A model generated the notes under the pieces. The model saw only the letters and a program-made list of their open reading frames with translations, had not been told where the DNA came from and did no database searches. From assembly GCF_016698665.1 (NCBI RefSeq), contig NZ_CP068046.1, positions 2,418,001 to 2,482,000 of the forward strand: DNA of 64,000 nucleotides, in the 5' to 3' direction. Positions 9,262 through 18,335 of this stretch are shown one piece after another (the first letter of the stretch is position 1; each line of letters begins with the position of its first letter). The stretch comes from Devosia rhizoryzae. Lineage in GTDB: Bacteria > Pseudomonadota > Alphaproteobacteria > Rhizobiales > Devosiaceae. The position numbers and the translations under genes were made by a program.

Positions 9262-9480
9262 TCACTTGAAACGATAGGTGATGCGACCCTTGGTAAGGTC
9301 GTAGGGGGTCATTTCGCACAGGACCTTGTCGCCGGCGAGAACGCGGATGCGGTTCTTGCGCATGCGGCCAGCGGTGTGTGCGATGATCTCGTGTTCGTTT
9401 TCCAACTTGACGCGGAACGTCGCATTGGGGAGCAATTCAGTCACCACGCCCGGGAATTCGAGCACTTCTTCCTTCGCCAT
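9262..9480 (-). CDS. infA: Translation initiation factor IF-1
   Basis: 72 residues, the standard IF-1 length, a single OB-fold (S1-like) domain. [72 protein letters not shown] matches alphaproteobacterial IF-1 almost throughout. It binds the 30S A site with IF-2 and IF-3. A clear AGGAGA site precedes the ATG. It is first in the infA-maf-yacG unit. Confidence 0.98.
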   Translation of the reverse strand: MAKEEVLEFPGVVTELLPNATFRVKLENEHEIIAHTAGRMRKNRIRVLAGDKVLCEMTPYDLTKGRITYRFK

Positions 9481-9555
9481 TCTATCTCCTGATCAAACCC
9501 ATAGGGGCATCGCTCGCCGGCCACGGGTCGGAAAGTGGCCCCTACCTACTTCAAT

Positions 9556-10518
9556 TCAATGGTTTTGTGAACCACCGGAAACCAGTGGCTCGAGCCGGCT
9601 CCTGACGCGCTTGCGTAGCCCATCGCGCAGATCCCGATACGCCCCCAGGACCAGCTCGCGATTGCCCTCGACGAGGGAGGGATCAGGAACGTCCCATACT
9701 TCGACCGCACCGGCTTCGAGGCCCTTGCGGGCGACGGCGTCGGGGGCATCGGCGGAAAGGGTGATGACGAGATCGAAGTGGTTGGCAACCAGCTCGTCCA
9801 GGATATGGGGCGTGTGAACGCTCATATCAATGCCGACCTCTTCCATGACCTCGTGCACGAACTGATCGGCCTTGCCGCCATGGACGCCGACGGAGCGAGC
9901 GATGACGCGGCCGGGAAAGGCCTGGCGGGCAAGGGCTGCGGCAATGGGCGAGCGCACCGAATTCATGGAACAGACAAAGAGGACGGTGGGCAGTTGGCTC
10001 GTCGCCTCGTCGATGCGCGAGGCATAGGGCTGGACGGCGCAGATGAGGGTGAAGAGGCGCCGCGCCGTGTTGAGGTCGATGATCAGCTTATTGGTGAGGC
10101 GGGTACGCAAGAGCTCTGCGGCTTCGTTGTGCATGCCGCGCCGCGCCATGTCGACGGTTTCGATCTGGAAGGGCTGGGCCGAGCGGATGGCCTCGTAATA
10201 GGCGTCGCGGATGCGGAAGTAATCGCGGATCAGGCGGCGGAACGGGGTCAGCGACAGGTAATGCGCGGCGATCGGCTGGAAGGTTTCGGGGTCGCGGACA
10301 TCGAGAACGATGGAATTGCCTATGATCGAGACGTGAAGGGCATAGGGCCCAACGGCGGAGACGCGGGCTGGCTTGAATCTATTGTCCTCAAGCAGGTCAT
10401 AGATGGCGCTGCGCCATTCATGCACCTCGTCGGGATTGATCGAGATGATGGTGTTGGGATCGAGCGTGACGGTGACCAGCCGGTCCTTGTCCGTGGTCGC
10501 CACCGCCTCTTTGCCCAT
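9556..10518 (-). CDS. Fused UPF0262 protein / low-molecular-weight protein-tyrosine-phosphatase-like protein
   Basis: 320 residues in one open frame combining two families usually encoded by adjacent genes. Residues ~10-165 are UPF0262 (RLVTVTLDPNTI...NPDEVHEWRSAIYDLLEDN, then RLIRDYFRIRDAYYEAIR). Residues ~177-315 form an LMW-PTP/arsenate-reductase-like domain with P-loop VCSMNSVRSP (Cys183, Arg189) and a late DVPDP whose second Asp (~279) is the expected general acid. I see no stop codon or start-like gap at the junction (ASRIDEATSQLPTVLF). ATG at 10518 is chosen; a TTG at 10530 overlapping the hisD stop is the alternative. It follows hisD closely and is probably co-transcribed. Function of the UPF0262 half is unknown. 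Confidence 0.88.
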   Translation of the reverse strand: MGKEAVATTDKDRLVTVTLDPNTIISINPDEVHEWRSAIYDLLEDNRFKPARVSAVGPYALHVSIIGNSIVLDVRDPETFQPIAAHYLSLTPFRRLIRDYFRIRDAYYEAIRSAQPFQIETVDMARRGMHNEAAELLRTRLTNKLIIDLNTARRLFTLICAVQPYASRIDEATSQLPTVLFVCSMNSVRSPIAAALARQAFPGRVIARSVGVHGGKADQFVHEVMEEVGIDMSVHTPHILDELVANHFDLVITLSADAPDAVARKGLEAGAVEVWDVPDPSLVEGNRELVLGAYRDLRDGLRKRVRSRLEPLVSGGSQNH

Positions 10519-10526
10519 CGAGATGC

Positions 10527-11819
10527 TCAATGGTTGAGCCGGATGGAAATGGAACGCCCATGGCCGTCGAGATCTTCGACGCCGGCAATGGTCACGGCCG
10601 GTTCGGCGAGTGCCGAAAGCGAGGACGGGGTGCAGCCCAGGATCGAGGTGCGCTTCATGAAATCGAGGACGCCAAGGCCCGAGGCGAAACGGGCGGAGCG
10701 GGCCGTGGGCAGGACGTGATTGGAGCCGCCGACGTAATCGCCGATGGCTTCGGGCGTGTGGTGGCCAAGAAAGATCGCGCCGGCATGGCGGATGGCGGGG
10801 AGCAGCGCCTGGGGGTCGTCGAGCGCCAGTTCGACATGTTCGGACGCGATACGGTTGGCAATGCCGGCGGCCTCGTCGAGCGAGGCGACGGTGATGATGG
10901 CGCCAAGTTCGTCCCAGCCCTCGCGGGCCATGTCGCCCTTGGGCAGGAGGGTGAGCTGGCGATCGACTTCCCTTTCCACCGCGTCGGCGAGGCGGGCGTC
11001 GGTGGTGACAAGAATGGACTGGGCCCCTGCCCCATGCTCGGCCTGGGCGATGAGATCGGCGGCAACCCAGGCGGGGTTGGCCGAGCCATCGGCGATGACC
11101 AAGACTTCGGAGGGCCCGGCGATCATATCGATGCCGACCTGGCCGAAGACCTGGCGCTTGGCGGTGGCGACATAGGCATTGCCGGGGCCGGTGACCTTAT
11201 CGACGCGCGGAATGGTGGCGGTGCCATAGGCAAGAGCCGCGACGGCCTGGGCGCCGCCGATGCGGTAGATTTCGGTGATGCCGGCGATCTGCGCCGCGGC
11301 GAGGATGGCCGGGTTGATCTCGCCATTGGGCGTGGGCACGACCATGGCGATGCGGCTGACGCCGGCGACATGGGCGGGCACAGCGTTCATGAGCACCGAG
11401 GAAGGATAGGAGGCAAGGCCGCCGGGGACGTAGATGCCGACCGCATCGACGGCGGTCCAGCGAGAGCCGAGGGTGACGCCGAGAGCGTCGGTATAGACGT
11501 GGTCTTCGGGCTTTTGCTTTTGGTGATGCGAGCGGATGCGGTCATGCGCCGTTTGCAGCGCCGCGCGAACATTTGCAGGAACCTGGGCGGCGGCACTGGC
11601 GATTTCGCCGGCGGTGAAGCGTAGGGTTTGGGCCGTGACATCGGCGCGGTCGAAGCGGTTGGTCAGCTCGACTACCGCCTCGTCGCCGCGGCGGCGCACA
11701 TCGGCAATGATCGTGGCCACGGTGTCGTTGACGTCCTGGCTCGATTCTCGCTTGGCGCCGAGCAGGTCGGTGAAGCGGGTTTCGAAATCGGGCTCTATGC
11801 TATCGAGACGAAGGGGCAT
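10527..11819 (-). CDS. hisD: Histidinol dehydrogenase
   Basis: 430-residue zinc enzyme that performs the last two oxidations of histidine biosynthesis, L-histidinol to L-histidine with 2 NAD+. Typical blocks are PGGLASYPSSVLMNAVPAHVAGV, VDKVTGPGNAYVATAKRQVFG, IDMIAGPSEVLVIAD, HGAGAQSILVT (zinc/catalytic region), SEHVELALDDP and DYVGGSNHVLPT. The ATG at 11819 gives the family length; a longer frame upstream overlaps the DUF2948 gene and is not real. It lies 4 bases below DUF2948 and just above the UPF0262 fusion, the standard order in this bacterial group. Confidence 0.97.
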   Translation of the reverse strand: MPLRLDSIEPDFETRFTDLLGAKRESSQDVNDTVATIIADVRRRGDEAVVELTNRFDRADVTAQTLRFTAGEIASAAAQVPANVRAALQTAHDRIRSHHQKQKPEDHVYTDALGVTLGSRWTAVDAVGIYVPGGLASYPSSVLMNAVPAHVAGVSRIAMVVPTPNGEINPAILAAAQIAGITEIYRIGGAQAVAALAYGTATIPRVDKVTGPGNAYVATAKRQVFGQVGIDMIAGPSEVLVIADGSANPAWVAADLIAQAEHGAGAQSILVTTDARLADAVEREVDRQLTLLPKGDMAREGWDELGAIITVASLDEAAGIANRIASEHVELALDDPQALLPAIRHAGAIFLGHHTPEAIGDYVGGSNHVLPTARSARFASGLGVLDFMKRTSILGCTPSSLSALAEPAVTIAGVEDLDGHGRSISIRLNH

Positions 11820-11823
11820 GGAT

Positions 11824-12249
11824 CTAGTCGTGCTTGGGCTTGGCGGCGGCAGCCCAGGCGGCGCCGAGATCGGCGAGGCGGGCTTCGAGATATTCGACAT
11901 CGAGACGAACGGTGCCGCCGCCGGCAAGGCGAAGCTCGACAATGCCGGAAGGCGCGTCGGTGGGTTCGAAATGGATGGCGAGGAGTTCGAGGACACCCTC
12001 GGGCGCCGATGGGTCGAAGCCGGCATATTTGACATCGGTGACGCCATCGAAGTGCAGCGCGGCGCGTTTGCGCAGGCCCTTGCCGCGACCCTCGTCGGAG
12101 GTCCAATCGAAGCGGTTCATGAGAAGGGCAAAGCGGCGGTCGGCCTTGGCATAGCCCATGTCAGTGGTGCGGATCACGGCGTCCTGCACATGGGCGGACA
12201 CGACTTCGAGGTCTTCGGCATCAAGCGCGATCAGCTTGAGATCAGTCAT
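11824..12249 (-). CDS. DUF2948 family protein
   Basis: 141-residue cytoplasmic protein of unknown function that sits just upstream of hisD in many Hyphomicrobiales. It has DLKLIALDAEDLEVVSAHVQDAV, then ADRRFALLMNRFDW and HFDGVTDVKYAGFD, a C-terminal beta-rich part (IVELRLAGGGTVRLDVEYLEARLADLG) and a charged tail. The ATG at 12249 is preferred because the family begins here and the upstream region is not coding. It is probably co-transcribed with hisD. Confidence 0.88.
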   Translation of the reverse strand: MTDLKLIALDAEDLEVVSAHVQDAVIRTTDMGYAKADRRFALLMNRFDWTSDEGRGKGLRKRAALHFDGVTDVKYAGFDPSAPEGVLELLAIHFEPTDAPSGIVELRLAGGGTVRLDVEYLEARLADLGAAWAAAAKPKHD

Positions 12250-12391
12250 GGGAAGGCCTTGTTGGACTAAAGATGTGCTTATGTCGGCGTCGACGTTTGC
12301 ATCTACAAGGTTGTAGGGGTGGGGGCAATGCGGGGTGTGCAGGGACATGCGGAAGCGCCGCCCGGCCGGAGGCATCGCGGTTGCACGGTGA

Positions 12392-12443
12392 GAAGCGGCT
12401 TTCGCCTCGAAGTAAGGTTTAGTGAAGAGGCGAAAGCCGCTTC
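12392..12443. repeat. Long perfect inverted repeat (17-bp arms)
   Basis: Arms GAAGCGGCTTTCGCCTC (12392-12408) and its exact reverse complement (12427-12443) flank an 18-nt loop. There is no T-run after either arm, so it is not a classical terminator. It could be a chromosomal palindromic repeat unit or a transcript processing site upstream of DUF2948. Confidence 0.65.
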
Positions 12444-12714
12444 GCACGATCGGGATTTTTGCGCACGCCTCGGGTGGACCACTCAAGAACGGTGGCCAGC
12501 GTCGGCATCCACGCACTCGCCCAGGCGACCCCGGGCGACCCCGGGCGACCCGTCTCCCCACCCGGCGCTTCGTCGGCACCGCGTGTGTGGCGGGGATGAG
12601 GGTGAGAATGGCACAGGGGATTGGGGGTGGGGATAAGGGGGATAGATCGAGGATGTGGAAGCATTAGGCACCCCCTCCCTACCGCCGCTACGGCCGTGCC
12701 GGCCTAGCTCTGGT

Positions 12715-12804
12715 ACCCTCCCCTCTGAGGGGGAGGGTATGTGCAGTGGGCTTGGCGGGGGAGTGCACAACGCTCGGTGTCACCTTCCCCCTCAGAGGGG
12801 AAGG
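12715..12804. repeat. REP-like inverted doublet
   Basis: Two near-identical palindromes in opposite orientation: 12715-12738 (arms ACCCTCCCC, loop TCTGAG) and 12783-12804 (arms CCTTCCCC, loop CTCAGA, the reverse complement of the first loop). A shared flank (CTTGGCG-GGGA) follows each. The head-to-head arrangement with a 44-nt spacer is that of REP doublets (BIME-like). No RAYT transposase is in the window. Confidence 0.5.
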
Positions 12805-12930
12805 CAAGCAGAGCTTGGCGAGGGACGAGCCTAGCGGCGCTCGGAAGGGGGTGACTGTTTCTCCCGCTTACGGGAGAGGGGCCACTTCCGAGAGAGGGGA
12901 ACACCTTGGCTTGACGATGATTAAGCCGGC

Positions 12931-13644
12931 ATGATCACAAACCTGATCGGAACAGCAGGCTGGAGCGTGGAGCGGGCGCTGCCGAGTTTTGCGCAGGAGG
13001 GCAGCGCGCTGGAGCGCTATGCCTCGGTGCTTTCGGTCGTGGAGGTCAATTCAAGCTTTTACCGGCAGCACCGGCGCAGCACATGGCAGCGGTGGCACGA
13101 TACGGTGCCGGAGGGGTTTCGGTTTTCGGTGAAGCTGATCCGGACCGTGACGCATGAAAAGGCGTTGGTCGGGGCGGAAGACGACATTGCCCTGTTCTTT
13201 GAGGATGTCGCGCCTCTAGGAGAAAAGCTCGGTGCGGTTTTGGTGCAGTTGCCGCCAAAGCTGGAGTTCGACCCGTTGGTCGCGCGTCCCTTCCTTGAGG
13301 CCGTTAGGCGACAGACGAGCGTGCCGGTATATCTCGAACCGCGGCATGTGAGCTGGGTGGGGGCGGAGGTCGATGCGTTGTTGGCCGATGTCGGTGTCGG
13401 GCGCGTGCTGGCGGATCCGCAAAAGGAGGAGCTGGCTGCGGCGGCAAAGCATGCGCGCTATCTGCGGCTGCATGGATCGCCGAAGATCTACTATTCGGCC
13501 TATTCGGATGAGGCGCTGCGGCATTATGCCGGGCTGATCACGGCAGCGCCGGAACCGGTCTGGTGCATCTTCGACAATACCGCATCGGGTGCTGCGCTTC
13601 GCGACGCCGTGCGGTTGCGCGAGATGGTCGGTGCGCCGCGCTAG
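12931..13644 (+). CDS. DUF72 domain-containing protein
   Basis: 237-residue TIM-barrel-like DUF72 (YecE family) protein of unknown function. The diagnostic N-terminus IGTAGWSVERALPSF...LERYASVLSVVEVNSSFYR is present, followed by FRFSVKLIRTVTHEKAL, LGAVLVQLPPKLEFD, VYLEPRHVSW, and RYLRLHGSPKIYYSAYSDEAL and VWCIFDNTASGAA near the end. It is a single-gene unit, convergent with murA. The family name is secure and the biochemical role is not known. Confidence 0.92.
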   Translation: MITNLIGTAGWSVERALPSFAQEGSALERYASVLSVVEVNSSFYRQHRRSTWQRWHDTVPEGFRFSVKLIRTVTHEKALVGAEDDIALFFEDVAPLGEKLGAVLVQLPPKLEFDPLVARPFLEAVRRQTSVPVYLEPRHVSWVGAEVDALLADVGVGRVLADPQKEELAAAAKHARYLRLHGSPKIYYSAYSDEALRHYAGLITAAPEPVWCIFDNTASGAALRDAVRLREMVGAPR

Positions 13645-13696
13645 CGACGCACAAAACTCCCGCCATTCGAGCATAGCTCTCATGGCCTGCTCGCCT

Positions 13697-13721
13697 CCGA
13701 TCACGCCACCGGCGTGATCGG
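13697..13721. terminator. Possible bidirectional terminator between DUF72 and murA
   Basis: Perfect 11-bp stem CCGATCACGCC with loop ACC in the gap between convergent genes. It lacks a U-tract on either strand, so termination is inferred from position and strength only. Confidence 0.4.
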
Positions 13722-13738
13722 CCCCCATGGGACGGCTC

Positions 13739-15031
13739 TCAGCCCGCTAGCCGTTCGATCTCGGCGCCGCAGCGGCTGAGCTTTTCCTCAAGGCGTTCGA
13801 AGCCGCGATCGAGGTGATAGATGCGGTTGACCACGGTTTCGCCCTTGGCGGCGAGACCGGCGATGACCAGCGAGACCGAAGCGCGCAGGTCGGTGGCCAT
13901 GACCTGGGCGCCTTTGAGCTGGGAGCGGCCATGGACCGTGGCGAGCTGGCCATGAACGGCGATGTCGGCGCCGAAACGGGCGAGTTCGGCCACATGCATG
14001 TAGCGGTTCTCGAAAATGGTCTCGCGGATGTTGCTGGTGCCCTGGCTCATGGTCATCAGCGCCATGAACTGGGCCTGAAGATCGGTCGGAAAGCCCGGGA
14101 ACGGGTCGGTATCGACGTCGACCGGCTTGATGCCGGAGCCGTTGCGGCGAACGCGCAGGCCATTGGCTTCGGTTGTGAGCTCGGCGCCGGTCTGGGCCAG
14201 GATATCGAGCGCAGCCTGGAGGTGTTCGGGCCGCGCACCCTTGAGCAGCACGTCGCCGCCGGTCATGGCCGCGGCCATGGCGAAAGTGCCGGTTTCGATG
14301 CGGTCGGGGATGACGTCGACGGTCGCGCCATGCAGACGCTCGACGCCCTCGATGGTCAGCGTCCTGGTGCCGATACCCGAAATCTTGGCGCCCATGGCGA
14401 CAAGACATTCGGCGACATTGGTAATTTCGGGTTCCTGGGCAGCATTCTCGATGACGGTCGTGCCCTTGGCGAGGGTCGCGGCCATCAGAATAGTGTGCGT
14501 GGCGCCGACCGAGACCTTGGGGAAGTTGACGGTCGCGCCGACAAGGCCGCCCTGGGGCGCGCGGGCGACCACATAGCCGTCGTCGATGTCGATTTCGGCG
14601 CCGAGTTCCTTGAGGCCGTAAAGGAAAAGATCGACCGGGCGGGTGCCGATGGCGCAGCCGCCGGGCAGCGACACGCGGGCCTCGTGGCAACGGGCCAGGA
14701 GCGGCCCGATGACCCAGAAGCTGGCGCGCATCTTGGATACGAGCTCATAGGGCGCGGTGGTGTCGACGATGTCGGCGGCATGAAAGGTCATGCGCTGGCC
14801 GACCACATCGTCCTCGCCGCGGCGGCGGCCCTGGACGGAGATGTCGACACCGTGGTTTTCGAGGATGCGCTCGAGCTGCTTGACGTCGGCAAGGCGCGGC
14901 ACGTTTTGCAGCACCAGCGGCTCTTCGGTCAGAAGCGAAGCGATCATCAGCGGCAGAGCGGCATTCTTGGCGCCCGAGATCGGGATTTCGCCCACGAGCT
15001 CATTGCCACCGACCAAACGAATACGATCCAT
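13739..15031 (-). CDS. murA: UDP-N-acetylglucosamine 1-carboxyvinyltransferase
   Basis: 430-residue EPSP-synthase-like enzyme that transfers enolpyruvate from PEP to UDP-GlcNAc, the first committed step of peptidoglycan synthesis. It has [26 protein letters not shown] (Lys22-Asn23 active site), the loop cysteine in [13 protein letters not shown] (Cys126, the fosfomycin target in typical MurA), and [18 protein letters not shown]. Length and termini match the family. A 53-residue gene lies upstream on the same strand. Confidence 0.98.
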   Translation of the reverse strand: MDRIRLVGGNELVGEIPISGAKNAALPLMIASLLTEEPLVLQNVPRLADVKQLERILENHGVDISVQGRRRGEDDVVGQRMTFHAADIVDTTAPYELVSKMRASFWVIGPLLARCHEARVSLPGGCAIGTRPVDLFLYGLKELGAEIDIDDGYVVARAPQGGLVGATVNFPKVSVGATHTILMAATLAKGTTVIENAAQEPEITNVAECLVAMGAKISGIGTRTLTIEGVERLHGATVDVIPDRIETGTFAMAAAMTGGDVLLKGARPEHLQAALDILAQTGAELTTEANGLRVRRNGSGIKPVDVDTDPFPGFPTDLQAQFMALMTMSQGTSNIRETIFENRYMHVAELARFGADIAVHGQLATVHGRSQLKGAQVMATDLRASVSLVIAGLAAKGETVVNRIYHLDRGFERLEEKLSRCGAEIERLAG

Positions 15032-15158
15032 AAAGTGAAGTCCTCATAATGGGCCCTTGGGGCCCGTTCCCTGGGGAGGCAAGGCGAGGTCTTCGTTGCC
15101 GCGTAGGCCAGACCAGCCGTTCTCATGACGGTGAAACGCGATGTTCGCCGGAAATGGT

Positions 15159-15320
15159 TTATGGTTTATTGTCCGTGTCCGTTCCGGGGTCCGGCTCGGG
15201 ACCACCGGCATCGTCCCCGAGGGCACGTGCCTTGGCCTGATCCTTGCGGCGCCTCAAGTTCTCACGCAGCTTTGCGGCCAATCTTTGCTCGCGCAGCTCC
15301 GCCTGTTCCGATTTGCCCAT
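15159..15320 (-). CDS. Small hypothetical Arg/Lys-rich protein
   Basis: 53-residue frame starting ATG at 15320 and ending TAA at 15159. The N-terminal half is a charged helix (MGKSEQAELREQRLAAKLRE then NLRRRKDQAKARAL), followed by an acidic Pro/Gly/Asp tail. The pattern LRxNLRRRKxQAxAR recalls short conserved proteins seen near murA in other alphaproteobacteria (memory, not searched). It is 127 bp upstream of murA on the same strand and may share its promoter. Function is unknown. Confidence 0.55.
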   Translation of the reverse strand: MGKSEQAELREQRLAAKLRENLRRRKDQAKARALGDDAGGPEPDPGTDTDNKP

Positions 15321-15442
15321 GGTTTGCCGGTGATCGAGTCGATGGCTGGGTAATATGCCCTTTTTGCGCTTGCGTCGAGCCGGACCCTATGGCAAAGGAG
15401 CCCCCGTCGCCGCAGGGCCCTGCCCGCATCAGCCGACACGAT

Positions 15443-15517
<75 letters not shown>

Positions 15518-15725
15518 GTTTCTCTGATAGAAAACAACTTCCTGATCTTGTTGACCAACGACGCTGAGACTGAGTTCTGCGGTGAGACGTTAGATCCGTT
15601 GGTCTCTGTAGTTTCAGCGGTGCCACGACGTCCTCGTCCGAACCCGAGCCCCTGGCTGCAGTCAAGCAAGGCAGAAGGCGGCGGCTAGGCAGGTTTGTCT
15701 GATGTAGACTATCGATGCTGCCGCT

Positions 15726-18251
15726 TCACCGGGCTAATAGGTCCTGCACCCGTTGAGCCAGGGTGTGCATCTGGAAGGGCTTGGGCAAGACCTGCATGCC
15801 CGGCTCCAGGTTATCGTGATTGAGAACGGCGTTCTCGGCATAACCGGTGATGAACAGGACCTTGAGAACCGGCCAGACCTGCCTGGCGGCGGCAGCGAGC
15901 TGGCGGCCATTCATGCCGCCGGGCAGGCCGATATCGGTCACCAGGAGATCGATCACAGCATCGGACTCGAGCACCTTGAGGGCCGAGGCGCCATCCCCAG
16001 CTTCGAGGATCGAATAGCCGAGGTCTTCCAGCGCTTCGACGACGACCATGCGGACCAGCGGCTCGTCATCGACGACTAGGACCGTTTCCTTGCCCTTGGG
16101 TAAGATGGCCTCGGACGCAGCATTTTCTGCATCGTCCGCGAGCGACTGACCCTGATGGCGCGGCAGGTAAAGGCAGATTACCGTGCCTTCGCCAACCTTG
16201 GACCGGATGTTGACGGCGCCGCCCGATTGCCCGGCAAAGCCGTAGACCATGGAAAGGCCTAGCCCGGTACCCTGCCCCATGGACTTGGTGGTATAAAATG
16301 GCTCGAAGGCCCGCTGTACCACCTCTGGCGGCATGCCGACGCCGGTGTCTTCGACGCACAGGGATACATAGTCTCCGGCGCCCAGGCCATGCTGTCGAGC
16401 CTCAGAAGCATCGAAACGCGTATTGGCTGACCGGATGGTGATGGTGCCGCCATCGGGCATGGCGTCACGCGCATTGATGCAGAGGTTGAGCAGGGCGTTT
16501 TCGAGTTGTCCAATATCGAGGAAGGTCGTCCAGAGATCGTCCTCCTCGACTGTCTTGACCTCAATCTCCGGCCCTACGCTGCGCTGGATCAGTTCCAGCA
16601 TGCCCGCGATCAGGGCGGACAGGCGGGTCGGCTTGGGTTCGAGCGTTTGGCGGCGGGAGAAGGCCAGTAGCCGCTGCGTGAGATTGGCCGCGCGGTTGGC
16701 GGCACCGGTGGCACCGATGATGTGGCGCTCGATCTCCGCAACGCGTCCCTGCGCCAGGCGCTTGGACATCAGTTCGAGGCTGCCCGTGATGCCCGCGATG
16801 ATGTTGTTGAAATCGTGGGCGATGCCGCCCGTGAGCTGGCCCACGGCCTCCATCTTCTGCGCCTGGCGAAGCGCCTCTTCCGTCTGGCGCAGCGCTTGCC
16901 CAGCTTCCCGCTCGGCCGTCACGTCGCGGCCCACGGCGTGGATGTGATTTTCGAAGGGAACGGCCGTCCAGTTGAGGACACGATAAGTGCCGTCTTCATG
17001 CCGGTAGCGATTCTCGAAGGCCAGGGTGCTGAGGCCCTCCGAAAGGCGCCGAATTTCCTGCTCGGTAGAAGCAAGATCATCGGGGTGGATGAAATCGGTC
17101 AGCAATCGCCCGGTCAGGTGCTCGGGATCGTATCCCAGGATGCGCGTTGCCGAAGGATTGACCGAGGTGATGCGGCCTTCGTGATCGGCCACAAGCATCA
17201 GTTCCTGGGAAATCTTCCACAACCGATCGTGGTCACGCGTCTTGGTCTCGACCCGCTGCTCGAGCTCCCGATTGGCGCGTTCGAGCGCATTTTGTGCGTG
17301 AGCGCGCTCCAGCGCTGACCAGGTGCGCTCGGCGACATCTTGGATGAGCTTGGTCTCGGCCTGCGTCCATTTCCGCACATCGCGGCAATGGATGTAGAAG
17401 GCTGCGATCATGCGGCCATTCTTGACGAGGCTTGCGGTCAAGGCGGAGGATGTCTGCAGATAGGCAAAGGCGGCTTTGCTGGCGTCATCCGCGATACGAG
17501 GATCGTTATAAACATCATCGACCACGAGCGGCTCGCCCCGCTTGAGCGCGCCGTGGATTTCGGGACCGAAGCCAGCCAGGTCATGGGTACCGTTGAAGCT
17601 TTCGATCAGCCCGTCGGTCCAGTTGTTCTCCGTGGTAAAGAAGCGTTCGGTCACATCAACCGACCCGTAGCCAACCCTGTTGGCCTCAAGGTGCTGGCCA
17701 AGCGAGCGCTGCGAGACCTGGATGATCTCGGCCGGATCTGCCAGCGTGCGCAGGTCTTCTTCGAGGCGGCTCAGGAATTGCTCGGAACGCCTAGTCAGCG
17801 CCTGCTCGGTGGTTTCGGTCACGAGGCAGATGAGGCCCGCGACCTTTTCTCGGTCGCGCAGCGGCGTATACGAAAAGCTGAACCATGCATCTTCAAGGCC
17901 GTGGCCGCGGTCGACGCGGAGACCGGCATTGTCGACCACGACGCCACGGCCGGACAGCGTCTGGTCAATCAGCGGGCCGACGGTGTCCCAGACCTCTCCC
18001 CAAACCTCCCTGAGCGGCCGGCCCAAGGCAGGCGGCTTGTCGCCGAGCAGGGGGCGATAGGCGTCATTATAGAGCAGCGTCAGCTCCGGGCCCCAGGCAA
18101 GCCAAACCGGTGTGTCTGCGTCGAGCATGAACGAGACCATCGTGCGAAGCGACGTTGGCCAAGTTTCGAAAGGACCAAACGCTGTTGCCGACCAGTCTCT
18201 TTCGAGGATTTCGGTCGCAATGGTTCGTGTGGCGTTGTGGGTTTTGTTCAA
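15726..18251 (-). CDS. Hybrid sensor histidine kinase/response regulator with PAS and GAF domains
   Basis: 841-residue cytoplasmic kinase; no membrane segment is seen. Domains in order are an N-terminal PAS-like domain (20-150, WSATAFGPFETWPTSLRTMVSFML), GAF (~165-315), PAS (345-450), HisKA with phospho-acceptor His479 in TGGIAHDFNN, HATPase_c (N box NLCINARDAMPDGG, G boxes DTGVGM and GQGTGLGLSMVYG) and a C-terminal receiver with Asp773 in VTDIGLPGG and Lys in LPKPF. It is the light/redox-type HWE-unlike family with an attached receiver. A TTG start is assumed because no ATG precedes the conserved N-terminus. No partner regulator is adjacent. Confidence 0.9.
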   Translation of the reverse strand: MNKTHNATRTIATEILERDWSATAFGPFETWPTSLRTMVSFMLDADTPVWLAWGPELTLLYNDAYRPLLGDKPPALGRPLREVWGEVWDTVGPLIDQTLSGRGVVVDNAGLRVDRGHGLEDAWFSFSYTPLRDREKVAGLICLVTETTEQALTRRSEQFLSRLEEDLRTLADPAEIIQVSQRSLGQHLEANRVGYGSVDVTERFFTTENNWTDGLIESFNGTHDLAGFGPEIHGALKRGEPLVVDDVYNDPRIADDASKAAFAYLQTSSALTASLVKNGRMIAAFYIHCRDVRKWTQAETKLIQDVAERTWSALERAHAQNALERANRELEQRVETKTRDHDRLWKISQELMLVADHEGRITSVNPSATRILGYDPEHLTGRLLTDFIHPDDLASTEQEIRRLSEGLSTLAFENRYRHEDGTYRVLNWTAVPFENHIHAVGRDVTAEREAGQALRQTEEALRQAQKMEAVGQLTGGIAHDFNNIIAGITGSLELMSKRLAQGRVAEIERHIIGATGAANRAANLTQRLLAFSRRQTLEPKPTRLSALIAGMLELIQRSVGPEIEVKTVEEDDLWTTFLDIGQLENALLNLCINARDAMPDGGTITIRSANTRFDASEARQHGLGAGDYVSLCVEDTGVGMPPEVVQRAFEPFYTTKSMGQGTGLGLSMVYGFAGQSGGAVNIRSKVGEGTVICLYLPRHQGQSLADDAENAASEAILPKGKETVLVVDDEPLVRMVVVEALEDLGYSILEAGDGASALKVLESDAVIDLLVTDIGLPGGMNGRQLAAAARQVWPVLKVLFITGYAENAVLNHDNLEPGMQVLPKPFQMHTLAQRVQDLLAR

Positions 18252-18335
18252 GGGTTGTACCCGTCGCCCGGTGCTGTTCTTTGTGATTGGGCTGGGTTTT
18301 GTCAGTAGCGCGAAATGGAGCAGGTGCTCAAGCTG

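Larger units (their letters stand above)
12250..12930. other. 681-bp intergenic region rich in palindromes and repeats
   Basis: No gene is supported here. It contains a 17-bp-stem hairpin (12392-12443), a 10-bp tandem repeat CCGGGCGACC (about three copies, 12531-12552), a REP-like inverted doublet (12715-12804) and a further hairpin TCTCCCG-ctta-CGGGAGA (12860-12877). Confidence 0.6.

Noticed and set aside
12531..12552. Tandem 10-bp repeat considered as a CRISPR-like or iteron array
   Set aside because: Only about three contiguous copies without spacers, and no cas or rep genes nearby.
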